Positions 34,414 to 41,452 of a DNA stretch of 64,000 bases are shown in pieces. The stretch is from contig NZ_AUCM01000008.1 in the NCBI RefSeq assembly GCF_000429765.1, positions 124,001-188,000 on the forward strand, written 5' to 3'. The notes beneath the pieces were generated by a model that made no database searches, had not been told where the DNA came from, and worked only from the letters and a program-made list of their open reading frames with translations. Each line of letters begins with the position of its first letter. Positions within the stretch are counted from its first letter, which is position 1. The DNA comes from Gemmobacter nectariphilus DSM 15620 (GTDB lineage: Bacteria > Pseudomonadota > Alphaproteobacteria > Rhodobacterales > Rhodobacteraceae). The position numbers were made by a program, and so were the translations under genes.

Positions 34414-34880
34414 AGCACCACCCCCAGCGCATCGGCCTGCGTCAGCAGGTCAAGGCGGGCCAGTGCCCAATCCTCACGCTCCATCAGCTGTGGCGCGTGG
34501 TGCTGCGCCCAGAGCCAGGCATCGAGGCGGTCGAGGAACTTCAGGCGGCGCCAGTCGGCGCCGGAAACCTCGACGCGCATCCCCATACCATCCAGCGCGG
34601 CGCCCTCGGCGGCCGCCAGCGCCCCGCGCAGCACCGGGTTGGCCTTGGCGCCCAGCGGCATGTCGCCGGTCACGATCTCGCCCAGGTCATGGGTGATGCA
34701 GGCCGCCAGCAGCTCGCGGCTGGCGCCATCGCCCCAGAAATGCAGCGCCAGCACCGCCATGCGCGCGCCGTGGCCATCCACCCGGTCCCCGCTGCGCGCA
34801 AGCCACGGGGCACTGTCGCCCGCATGCCACCGACGAGTGAACCCGGCATACCAGCAGGTTGGGGTGACGATATCGCTCAT
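34410..34880 (-). CDS. HD-domain nucleotide phosphohydrolase (YfbR-like)
   Basis: 156-aa protein starting MSDIVTPTCWYAGFTRRWHA. Metal ligands are seen as H (VDGHGARMAVLAL), HD (ACITHDLGEIVTGD) and a later Asp (KFLDRLDAWLW), the pattern of HD-type 5'-deoxynucleotidases. It would adjust nucleotide pools beside the MazG-like and methyltransferase genes. ATG 34880 overlaps the upstream stop. Confidence 0.75.
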   Translation of the reverse strand: MSDIVTPTCWYAGFTRRWHAGDSAPWLARSGDRVDGHGARMAVLALHFWGDGASRELLAACITHDLGEIVTGDMPLGAKANPVLRGALAAAEGAALDGMGMRVEVSGADWRRLKFLDRLDAWLWAQHHAPQLMEREDWALARLDLLTQADALGVVL

Positions 34881-35314
34881 GCGGGCACCTGTTGGGGGCG
34901 CGGCATCACGCGATCGACCATCTCGGCCGAGCGCATCGCGGCGCGGGTTTCGGCGGCGGCGCGGGTCAGCCCCTCGCGCACCAGATATTCTGACAGCTGG
35001 ATGACCGGCTGGCCCGGCCTGCGGCGCGGCAGGCCAAGGCGGGCGGCACGCCGACCGATGTGCAGCCAGCCCATGCCGAACAGCCGCGCCAGATCGTCGG
35101 CGCGCACGTTTGCCGCCCAAAGCCGCGCCAGCTGCGCATCGTCGATCGGCTGCAACTTGCGGCCCGGCGGGCGCGGCGGCAGACCCAGCAGACGGACGCG
35201 CCGCCACAGGTTATGCCGCGTCATGCCCAGCAGGCGCGCGGCCTCGGCGGTGGTGATCGTCTCATCCAGCCAGACGGCGCGGATGCGGGCGGCCGGGATG
35301 CGCTTGTCAGGCAT
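34877..35314 (-). CDS. DNA-binding protein with two homeodomain-like HTH units
   Basis: 145-aa basic protein. Two similar helix-turn-helix segments are seen: ITTAEAARLLGMTRHNLWRR and VRADDLARLFGMGWLHIGRR, each followed by LGLPPRPPG or LGLPRRRPG. This resembles GcrA/transposase-type repeated HTH proteins. It may regulate or assist replication. It overlaps the DnaA-like gene by 8 bp. Confidence 0.68.
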   Translation of the reverse strand: MPDKRIPAARIRAVWLDETITTAEAARLLGMTRHNLWRRVRLLGLPPRPPGRKLQPIDDAQLARLWAANVRADDLARLFGMGWLHIGRRAARLGLPRRRPGQPVIQLSEYLVREGLTRAAAETRAAMRSAEMVDRVMPRPQQVPA

Positions 35315-35714
35315 TGGCGGCCTCCATCAGGTTTTGCACCTTTTTCAGGGCGTGGATGACGCTGGTATGGTCCATCCGCATCGCGCGGCCGATCTGTTCC
35401 AGCGTCAGGCCAGCCTTGCGGCCCAGCCAGATTGCCGCCCAGCGGGCGTTGACAACCTCGCGCTGGCGCCTGGCGCCCAGCATCACGCGGACGGGCACGC
35501 CAAAGCTCTCGGACACCTTGGCAAGGATCGGCTCCATGGCCGTCTCAGGCATCAGCACAAGCTTCAGCGCCTGCAGATCAGCCTCGATTTCGGGAACCGT
35601 GCCTGCATCTGGCGGCAGCGACGGTGCCCCCTCGGCCCTGACAACATTGGCCCACAGGGCGCGCAACCGCGCCGCCTCGGCCGCATCGACATGCAGCTTG
35701 ACCACCTCAGCCAT
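35307..35714 (-). CDS. DnaA domain IV-like DNA-binding protein
   Basis: 135-aa protein whose last 65 residues follow the DnaA C-terminal (duplex DNA-binding) domain: VSESFGVPVRVMLGARRQRE, then RWAAIWLGRKAGLTLEQIGR and MDHTSVIHALKKV, the DHTTV-type signature. No AAA+ ATPase domain is present. It could bind DnaA-box-like sites in the phage origin or compete with host DnaA. ATG 35714 with GGAGG upstream. Confidence 0.78.
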   Translation of the reverse strand: MAEVVKLHVDAAEAARLRALWANVVRAEGAPSLPPDAGTVPEIEADLQALKLVLMPETAMEPILAKVSESFGVPVRVMLGARRQREVVNARWAAIWLGRKAGLTLEQIGRAMRMDHTSVIHALKKVQNLMEAANA

Positions 35715-36057
35715 GGACGCCTCCGGCAAAGGCCGCCGCGCCGGGGGTGGCGCGGCGGCTTACCCGACGGGGGCTGCCGATCCGGCGGGCGAGAACAACA
35801 GGCCTTTCACTTTTGCCGGGAACGCCCGGTGCGGCGGGGCAATGGCGCCCCTGGCCCCCGCAGGGGATGGGGGAATTCGGGTGCCGGTCTTTCCCGGCTG
35901 TCAGAGGGTTGACGGGCTTCTGGTGATCCTCAAACCGCGTTACTGACGCATCCCGCTTTGTAGCCGCTTCCATTGACCGCCATTCGGTAACGGCATCACC
36001 CTTTGTATCGCCGCCGACGACCGGCAGCTCAAGCGGGGGTGTGAACTGAAAATCGCT

Positions 36058-36088
36058 GAAAAAGCCCCCGAGGCATGCGCCCCGGGGG
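36058..36088 (-). terminator. Intrinsic terminator, proximal
   Basis: Minus strand CCCCCGGGGC-GCAT-GCCTCGGGGG with one mismatch, followed by CTTTTT. Strong stem and T-run. Confidence 0.7.
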
Positions 36089-36262
36089 AGGTCCAACAGG
36101 GAGGTGCCGGGGCGCCGCTGCCAACGAGGGAGGTCATCCACAGCAGCAACCCCGGCCTTCGACGCCTCCGCAAGCGCCGAAGATCTGCGGGGGGCAGGCG
36201 CGCCCCCCGCCATGTCGGCCGCCCCTTGAGTGGTGGCAAAATCGGCGGCCGTGGTGTTCGGG

Positions 36263-36293
36263 AAAAGCCCCCCGGCCACGATGGGCCGGGGGG
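36263..36293 (-). terminator. Intrinsic terminator, distal
   Basis: Minus strand CCCCCCGGCC-CATCGT-GGCCGGGGGG, a perfect 10-bp stem followed by CTTTTCC. It lies 55 bp after the 74-aa gene of the cro-side operon. Confidence 0.7.
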
Positions 36294-36347
36294 AGGCGAG
36301 GCCCGCGCGAGCAGTGACAGCGCAGGCCGAGGCGTGGGGTGCGGGCA

Positions 36348-36572
36348 TCATTGCGACACCGCCAGATGCGGGGCGTAGATCGCATTGTGCAGCTGGTCGA
36401 ACATCTCGCCCAGATGCTGTTGCACGTTGCCCGGGTGGAAATCATTGACGGCGCAGCCCAGGGCCGCGACCTCGGCCAGCAACATGACGGCCTGGCCCGC
36501 ATCGGGCTCGAACTCCAGCGCCTGCGCCCATAGCGCCTGCCAGTGTTCGGAACGGTCAGGGTGGGCGCTCAT
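36348..36572 (-). CDS. Small phage protein of unknown function
   Basis: 74-aa acidic helical protein (MSAHPDRSEHWQALWAQALE) with a histidine-rich end (NVQQHLGEMFDQLHNAIYAP). ATGA overlap with the CII-like gene. Last gene before the distal terminator. Not recognised. Confidence 0.6.
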   Translation of the reverse strand: MSAHPDRSEHWQALWAQALEFEPDAGQAVMLLAEVAALGCAVNDFHPGNVQQHLGEMFDQLHNAIYAPHLAVSQ

Positions 36573-36985
36573 TGCGGCGCCTCCATCCGGGCGGCGAGCG
36601 TCGTGATGGCTGCCTGCGCATCGGCAACTTCCTTGCGCGCGCGGTCCTGACTGCCCTTGCCGCTGGCGAAATCCATCACGGCCGCGACCGCCTCGCCATG
36701 CTCGCGCGCGACATCGGCAACGGCCTGCATCAGGGTCTGCGATTGCGCGACCTCGGGCAGCGACCGGGCCAGCCAGCGCCGCACACAGGGATCTCCGACC
36801 GCATCCTCCAGCGCCATGATCTCGACCAGCGGCCAGTCCAGCTGCCCGGACTGGCGCTTTGAGACGCTGCCCTTGGACACGTCGGCCCCAAGCCGCGCGC
36901 CGATCACGGCGGCAGCAGCATCGACGCCGCCCGCCCGCTCGATCAGCCCGGCCATGAAAGCGCGAATGATGATCGCATCAGCCAT
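36569..36985 (-). CDS. CII-like phage regulatory protein
   Basis: 138-aa protein starting MADAIIIRAFMAGLIERAGG. The first 75 residues have a helix-turn-helix plan like phage CII/CP76 regulators: GGVDAAAAVIGARLGADVSK, GSVSKRQSGQLDWPLVEIMA. The rest is a helical tail. It follows cro on the same strand, where CII genes lie. The 78 bp before it include a TTGCGACC...CCTTGTTTCC stretch, without a clear site. Confidence 0.55.
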   Translation of the reverse strand: MADAIIIRAFMAGLIERAGGVDAAAAVIGARLGADVSKGSVSKRQSGQLDWPLVEIMALEDAVGDPCVRRWLARSLPEVAQSQTLMQAVADVAREHGEAVAAVMDFASGKGSQDRARKEVADAQAAITTLAARMEAPQ

Positions 36986-37075
36986 GACGCACCCCACGGT
37001 TGCGACCGGAAACCTTGTTTCCTTGGGCGCGCACCTCGCATGTGCGAGACCTGACGCATGACACAGGACACCGCA

Positions 37076-37303
37076 TCACACCGCACTCTCCGTCTCATCT
37101 GTGACAGGCGCGCCATCATCCGGCACCCAGCTGGATGCGCCGACGGCGTTGCCGGTCAGCCGCTCGATCCGCGCCGCCAGCCGCAGGCTGGGCAGCTTCT
37201 TTCTGGCCAGCAGATCGGACAGATAGGCACGGCTGATCCCGATCCGGTCAGCCCAGACTGCCTGCCGCTCGCCGCTTTGGTCGATGTGTTGCCTGAGATC
37301 CAT
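37076..37303 (-). CDS. cro: Cro-like repressor
   Basis: 75-aa helix-turn-helix protein: RQAVWADRIGISRAYLSDLLARKK is the XRE-type motif (residues about 13-36). It is transcribed divergently from the CI-like repressor across a 113-bp switch region, which defines it as the Cro side. It starts the leftward early operon with the CII-like gene. Confidence 0.78.
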   Translation of the reverse strand: MDLRQHIDQSGERQAVWADRIGISRAYLSDLLARKKLPSLRLAARIERLTGNAVGASSWVPDDGAPVTDETESAV

Positions 37304-37311
37304 GGCGTTGT

Positions 37312-37375
37312 TAATCGCATGGCTAACTATTTTCGGTCAAGAGATAATTATCGGAGAGCTAACAGTTTGCCGTCA
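37312..37375. promoter_or_regulatory. Divergent immunity switch with two operator copies
   Basis: Two 19-bp copies, GGCTAACTATTTTCGGTCA (37321-37339) and AGCTAACAGTTTGCCGTCA (37357-37375), match at 14 positions. On the minus strand each carries a -35-like hexamer: TTGACC with GATTAA 18 bp on, and CTGACG with GATAAT 18 bp on. Repressor binding would block the leftward cro promoters. A third related site lies at 38680-38695. Confidence 0.6.
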
Positions 37376-37416
37376 GGCAATCGACTGCCGCGTTGCGGCG
37401 TGGCACCACTCGCGCC

Positions 37417-38019
37417 ATGAGCCAGGCATTGCGAGACTGGGTCAGCGCCGAACGCGGACGCGCCGCGCGCATGGCCGACGAACTGGGGCTGTCGCGCCCC
37501 TATGTGTCAAACCTTGTGAATGGCTCCAAGCCGGGGTCGGTGGACGTCTGGCGCCGCATATCGGAATACACCGGGATACCTGCATCCGAGCTGATCGGCG
37601 GCGCGGAAACCGACGAGCCGGAACCGCAGGGCTTTTCCGAGCCCCAGTTGACCGCATTCCACCCGCCAACTGGCCAAACGGCGCACTTGCGCACAGCAGT
37701 GCGTGCGCTGTTCCCCGACGCCAAAAACCCGACGGTGCTGATCGCGCGCGGTCACCAGCCGACCTTTGGCGTGCTGGACCGCGACCTGATCATCTATGAA
37801 CAGAAATTCGATCATGGGGCCATCCCTGCAAATGGCCTTGTGATCGCGCAGATTCTTTCCGACGCAGGAACCGCCCGCACAACCATCGGCAGACTTGCAG
37901 CGCCATGGATCATTGGCCACGATGCCACCGTGCGCGGGACGGACGGGCTGGACGCCTCGATCCTCGGTGTCGTGCTGGGCGTGCTGCGTGGAACCGCAAT
38001 GACCAGCCACATCGGATAA
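37417..38019 (+). CDS. CI-like phage repressor with degenerate peptidase domain
   Basis: 200-aa protein. Residues 1-55 hold an XRE helix-turn-helix (ARMADELGLSRPYVSNLVNG) and residues about 100-185 an S24/LexA-like beta fold (GVLDRDLIIYEQ, GLVIAQILSDAGTARTTIGR, APWIIGHD). The G-D-S-M catalytic stretch is replaced by GHQPTFG, so the Ser of Ser/Lys self-cleavage is not evident. ATG 37417 is preferred over the upstream TTG. Induction by RecA cleavage is therefore doubtful. Confidence 0.75.
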   Translation: MSQALRDWVSAERGRAARMADELGLSRPYVSNLVNGSKPGSVDVWRRISEYTGIPASELIGGAETDEPEPQGFSEPQLTAFHPPTGQTAHLRTAVRALFPDAKNPTVLIARGHQPTFGVLDRDLIIYEQKFDHGAIPANGLVIAQILSDAGTARTTIGRLAAPWIIGHDATVRGTDGLDASILGVVLGVLRGTAMTSHIG

Positions 38020-38050
38020 TCCCCGCGCCGGATTTGAGCGCGAGGGAAGC

Positions 38051-38632
38051 ATGGAATTTATCCTTATCCTGTTGGCATTTGCGGCCGTGACCGGCATCGC
38101 CGCCTCATCAAAGGGGCGCAGTTTCGGGGGCTGGTTCGTCCTTGGCCTGCTGTTTTCGGTATTCGCCCTGATCGCCGTGCTGGTCCTGCCGGCCATCAAG
38201 CCCGAGGACCCATACCTAAGGCCCAGGCAATCAGCAGGCACGGGAATCCGCCCGACAGCACCATCGACACCAACCATGTCTGGCGCGGTGCCACTGCGCG
38301 GAACCGGCACATTCGACCAGATGGTCGCCGGAACTTCGCGGCGACAGGACGTCCTGGAAAACATCGCCAGCCAGAACCGGGCCCGCCTTTATGCGGTGCT
38401 GCGGCGCGAACCCTACAACCACCACGACCCGAACGCCGTTGCTGTCGATATTGACGACCGCCACGTCGGCTACCTTCCACGCGCGGACGCCGAGGAATTC
38501 TGGGCCGACGCCGACTATATCGGCATCGGCTCCGACGGCGCCAAGGTGCCGGCCAAGCTGGTCGGCGGCACTGCAGATGCCCCCACCATCGGCGTTCAGC
38601 TCGATCTTCAATGGCCCCTTGAGCGGCGTTAG
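38051..38632 (+). CDS. Membrane-anchored HIRAN-domain protein
   Basis: 193-aa protein. Two N-terminal membrane segments (FILILLAFAAVTGIA; FVLGLLFSVFALIAVLVLP) and a linker are followed by a HIRAN domain (residues about 95-160): RRQDVLENIA, LRREPYNHHDPNAVAVDIDD, VGYLPRADAEEFW. HIRAN domains bind DNA ends or replication forks in helicases; here there is none, and it is tethered to the membrane. It lies beside the repressor and may be expressed in the lysogen, for example for superinfection exclusion. That role is a guess. Confidence 0.7.
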   Translation: MEFILILLAFAAVTGIAASSKGRSFGGWFVLGLLFSVFALIAVLVLPAIKPEDPYLRPRQSAGTGIRPTAPSTPTMSGAVPLRGTGTFDQMVAGTSRRQDVLENIASQNRARLYAVLRREPYNHHDPNAVAVDIDDRHVGYLPRADAEEFWADADYIGIGSDGAKVPAKLVGGTADAPTIGVQLDLQWPLERR

Positions 38633-38678
38633 GGAATCGGCATCCGCAAGAAAATTCGCTGTTGGATAATTATTTCGT

Positions 38679-38707
38679 TTGACGGAAAATTAGCCACAGG
38701 ATAACAA
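38679..38707 (+). promoter_or_regulatory. Rightward early promoter overlapping a third operator copy
   Basis: TTGACG, then 17 bp, then TAACAA precedes the 38739 gene. The -35 and spacer include TGACGGAAAATTAGCC (38680-38695), the reverse complement of the operator motif at 37321, 3 bp shorter. Confidence 0.5.
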
Positions 38708-38738
38708 TTGCCTCCATCGCAACCCGATGGAGGCCCCC

Positions 38739-38936
38739 ATGCACCACCCAGACCAACAGCGCGGCCCCGCCCAGGTGGTGCGCCTGCGCCCCCTGCGCCC
38801 TGCAGGCCCGATCCCCGCCCCCGGCGAAACCCTGGTCATTATCGCCCAGGCCCGCGGCCGCACCGCCATGGCCGTGCGCCACATGCTTGCCACGGGCGCC
38901 GTGCAGCCCACCCGCCAGCCCGGCGGTGCCGCATGA
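38739..38936 (+). CDS. Small phage protein, first of rightward operon
   Basis: 65-aa Pro/Arg-rich protein (MHHPDQQRGPAQVVRLRPLR). The C-terminal half ETLVIIAQARGRTAMAVRHM looks helical. GGAGG five bases upstream supports ATG 38739 over 38727. ATGA overlap with the next gene. Not recognised. Confidence 0.55.
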   Translation: MHHPDQQRGPAQVVRLRPLRPAGPIPAPGETLVIIAQARGRTAMAVRHMLATGAVQPTRQPGGAA

Positions 38937-39088
38937 CCATCTTCGAACGCCTCAACCGCCGCCGCCTGCGCGACGACGTGCTGCACGAGCTCGCCACCGG
39001 CCTGTGGCTGATCGGCGGCGCCATGGGCTGGGCCATCCTGATCGCCGAGGGCCTGCGGCTCTACGCCGAGCTCGGGCCGCAGCCGTGA
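38933..39088 (+). CDS. 51-aa single-span membrane protein
   Basis: MTIFERLNRRRLRDDVLHEL is followed by one membrane segment (GLWLIGGAMGWAILIAEGLRL). Its start overlaps the previous stop (ATGA) and its stop overlaps the GTG of the GapR-like gene. A membrane-acting early phage product, function unknown. Confidence 0.55.
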   Translation: MTIFERLNRRRLRDDVLHELATGLWLIGGAMGWAILIAEGLRLYAELGPQP

Positions 39089-39471
39089 GCGCCGCGCCGC
39101 TGATCTCCATCGGTCTCGGTGACGGCACGATGACCGTTCCGGTTCCGATGGAGGATTTCAAAAAAGCCCTCGACCAAGTCAGGGGAACCCCGCCGATGAA
39201 GCACGATCCCGACTTCGCCAAGCAGAATGCTGACGCCTACGCGGTGACCGCGGACGAGCTGCGCCAGTTCATCGAACGCGCCGAACAGCTGGCGGCCGAG
39301 AAGAAGGACATTGCCGAGCAGGAAAAGGATCTGTTCGCCGAGGCCAAGGGGCGCGGCTACGACACCAAGGTCATGCGCAAGGTCATCGCCCTGCGCAAGC
39401 GCAAGCCCGAGGACGTGGCCGAGGAAGACGCGATCCTCGACATGTACAGAGCCGCGCTGGGGATGGCCTGA
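39085..39471 (+). CDS. GapR-like (DUF2312) DNA-binding protein
   Basis: 128-aa protein. From about residue 50 it follows GapR/DUF2312: VTADELRQFIERAEQLAAEK, KDLFAEAKGRGYDTKVMRKV, IALRKRKPEDVAEEDAILDM. Bacterial GapR encircles overtwisted DNA and stimulates topoisomerases in front of forks. The phage copy has an N-terminal extension of about 45 residues. GTG 39085 overlaps the upstream stop (GTGA). A role in phage DNA replication or packaging topology is likely. Confidence 0.83.
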   Translation: MSAAPLISIGLGDGTMTVPVPMEDFKKALDQVRGTPPMKHDPDFAKQNADAYAVTADELRQFIERAEQLAAEKKDIAEQEKDLFAEAKGRGYDTKVMRKVIALRKRKPEDVAEEDAILDMYRAALGMA

Positions 39472-39472
39472 C

Positions 39473-39700
39473 ATGGCCGCCCCCCGCCCCTTCTGGATGG
39501 TCAAGGGCGCCGGCCCCACGAACGCGATCCACGCCACCCGCATGGACGCTGAGCGCGAGGCCGACCGGCTGGCCAAACAAAACCCTGGCGTCAACTTCTA
39601 CGTCCTTCAAGCCATCGCCTGTCACCGCAAGATTGAGGTTGAGCGTGTCAGCTTGATCGAGGCGACGCTCGACATGGACGATGAAGAAATCCCGTTCTGA
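39473..39700 (+). CDS. Small phage protein of unknown function
   Basis: 75-aa protein MAAPRPFWMVKGAGPTNAIH, with RMDAEREADRLAKQNPGVNF and an acidic end. The compact alpha/beta pattern resembles small phage proteins that act on host factors. It is separated by one base from the GapR-like stop. Not recognised. Confidence 0.58.
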   Translation: MAAPRPFWMVKGAGPTNAIHATRMDAEREADRLAKQNPGVNFYVLQAIACHRKIEVERVSLIEATLDMDDEEIPF

Positions 39701-39768
39701 CCCTTCGGTGACTGGCCCCGCCCCGCGCCGGGCCAGCATCCCAAGCGCCAGCTTAGGAGTTTCCCCCC

Positions 39769-39942
39769 ATGACCACCCAGATCCCCGCCCCTTGGGCCAT
39801 CCACCTGACCGCGCTGGCCCTTGTCCGGCCGGCGCGGACCTGCCCCCACTGCGGCCAGCCCCGGCGGATCATCCGCGATGATGCCACCCTGCCGGTGACC
39901 GGCCTGCGGCTGGCGGCGTGTCACTGCACGGAGGGGCGGTGA
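39769..39942 (+). CDS. 57-aa zinc-ribbon protein
   Basis: MTTQIPAPWAIHLTALALVR contains CPHCG near residue 25 and a second pair AACHC near residue 51: four cysteines plus a histidine that could bind zinc. AGGAG ten bases upstream. Its stop overlaps the next ATG (TGATG). Confidence 0.6.
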   Translation: MTTQIPAPWAIHLTALALVRPARTCPHCGQPRRIIRDDATLPVTGLRLAACHCTEGR

Positions 39943-40169
39943 TGACGATAGAGCGCTGCGCCTGCGTGACAATTGGTGATCTGGAGTCAGCGGCCGGTAT
40001 CGGACGCGACCACGAGAGCCGCTGGAGCTTCTGGCGGGCCTATACCACCAGCCCCAGCGATCCGATCACCGAGGGAGCTGCCGAACTCAGGCATAGAATC
40101 GAGACGCGCCTGTCGGGCTTCCGAATGCCGACCGATCCCCCATCAATGAAGGCGCGCCGCCATGGCTGA
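39942..40169 (+). CDS. Small phage protein of unknown function
   Basis: 75-aa protein MTIERCACVTIGDLESAAGI with RWSFWRAYTTSPSDP. ATG 39942 shares a base with the previous stop and its end overlaps the DUF5131 start. Not recognised. Confidence 0.5.
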   Translation: MTIERCACVTIGDLESAAGIGRDHESRWSFWRAYTTSPSDPITEGAAELRHRIETRLSGFRMPTDPPSMKARRHG

Positions 40170-41205
40170 CACCACGCATATCGAATGGACCGACGCCACC
40201 TGGAACCCGATCACCGGGTGCAGCATCGTGGATGCCGGCTGCACCAACTGCTATGCCATGCAGCTGGCCGGCACTCGGCTGCGCAACCATCCCAGCCGGG
40301 CCGGGCTGACCCGCGTGTCAGGCGGCCGCCCGAAATGGACGGGGGAGGTGCGCTTCAACGAACAGTGGCTCGACCAGCCGCTGCGCTGGACGCGCCCGCG
40401 CATGATTTTCGTCTGCGCGCACGGCGATCTGTTCCACGAGGCGGTGCCGGATGAATGGATTGACCAGGTGTTCGCCATCATGGCGGATTGTCCGCAGCAC
40501 ACATTCCAGGTGCTGACCAAGCGGCCGGAGCGCATGGCGTCCTACCTGACCACGCGCCGCGCCGGAAAGTCACTGCAACCGCCAATCGGCGGCGGCCTTC
40601 TTGGCTACCACCCGTTCAACAGCGAAATCCTGCCGCCTCGCAATATCTGGATCGGCACCAGCATCAGCGACCAGGCCAGCGCCGATCTGCGCATCCCGCA
40701 TCTGCTCGCCACCCCGGCGGCGGTGCGTTTTCTGTCGGCCGAGCCGCTGCTTGGGCCGGTCGATCTGCGCGCCGTCGACCCGGGGATTGCCTGTGGCGCA
40801 TGGTGCAAGGGTGGCTGCGGCGTGAGCGGTGACAACGAATGCGGGCGCGAAAGCCCCAGCCTCGACTGGGTGATCGTCGGCGGCGAAAGCGGCCCCGGCG
40901 CGCGCCCCATGCACCCGGACTGGGCGCGGTCCCTGCGCGATCAATGCGTCGCGGCTGGGGTGCCGTTCTTCTTCAAGCAGTGGGGGGAGTGGGAATCGGT
41001 CTATGACCGCGACCGAGACGATCCAGATTGGCGGAACGTGCCGAAAGCTGGCGACCGGTATCGAAAGCGATGGCTGAACCTTGCTGGAGGTCAAGGCTTT
41101 CATGGCGACAAGCTCAACATGATGAAGCGCATCGGCAAGCGCGCCGCCGGCCGCCTGCTGGACGGTCGCACCTGGGACCAGATGCCGGGGGTGCGCGATG
41201 GCTGA
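40162..41205 (+). CDS. DUF5131 (phage Gp37/Gp68) family protein
   Basis: 347-aa protein. It begins MADTTHIEWTDATWNPITGC, with a Cys cluster GCSIVDAGCTNCYAM. Later come DLFHEAVPDEWID, QVLTKRPERM, NIWIGTSIS, FLSAEPLLGPVDL, WVIVGGESGPGARPMHP and FFFKQWGEW, all hallmarks of this family. It resembles radical-SAM-like folds, but its reaction is unknown. It recurs in phages and integrative elements. Confidence 0.87.
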   Translation: MADTTHIEWTDATWNPITGCSIVDAGCTNCYAMQLAGTRLRNHPSRAGLTRVSGGRPKWTGEVRFNEQWLDQPLRWTRPRMIFVCAHGDLFHEAVPDEWIDQVFAIMADCPQHTFQVLTKRPERMASYLTTRRAGKSLQPPIGGGLLGYHPFNSEILPPRNIWIGTSISDQASADLRIPHLLATPAAVRFLSAEPLLGPVDLRAVDPGIACGAWCKGGCGVSGDNECGRESPSLDWVIVGGESGPGARPMHPDWARSLRDQCVAAGVPFFFKQWGEWESVYDRDRDDPDWRNVPKAGDRYRKRWLNLAGGQGFHGDKLNMMKRIGKRAAGRLLDGRTWDQMPGVRDG

Positions 41206-41452
41206 CATTCGCATGACGCCAAGCGGCAGCATGGAAGCCATAGGAGATGATGGCTGCTGGCAGCCTGTCCCGAAAGCTGCGGCGGACGAGATCGCAGAAC
41301 TTCGCAGACAGCTTGGCGGCGGGTGTCCAGCCAACCATGGCGGATACCACACAGTGATTTCTCAAGGGCGCTACAAGTTTTGCGGCGAATGCGGACATAC
41401 CTTGGTTGGCGTCCGTTACTGTCACCTTCCGGCGGGGACTGCCAATGCTTGA
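41198..41452 (+). CDS. Small phage protein with zinc-binding motif
   Basis: 84-aa protein MADIRMTPSGSMEAIGDDGC. Its C-terminal part has CGECGHTLVGVRYC preceded by YKF, a short zinc ribbon. It overlaps the preceding and following genes. Not recognised. Confidence 0.55.
   Translation: MADIRMTPSGSMEAIGDDGCWQPVPKAAADEIAELRRQLGGGCPANHGGYHTVISQGRYKFCGECGHTLVGVRYCHLPAGTANA

Larger units (their letters stand above)
35730..36347 (-). other. Leader-like region with two strong terminators; no secure gene
   Basis: A minus-strand frame is open from 36351 to 35707 (MMPAPHASACAVTARAGLAS start, GGVHG end). Its composition is poor in structure and it is interrupted in function by two terminator hairpins, so I do not call it a gene with confidence. 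The stop of that frame does overlap the DnaA-like start. The stretch may be a regulated leader. Confidence 0.4.

Noticed and set aside
35707-36351. 214-aa minus-strand open frame
   Set aside because: It spans two strong intrinsic terminators and has no recognisable fold. The overlap with the DnaA-like start is noted but is not enough to call it.
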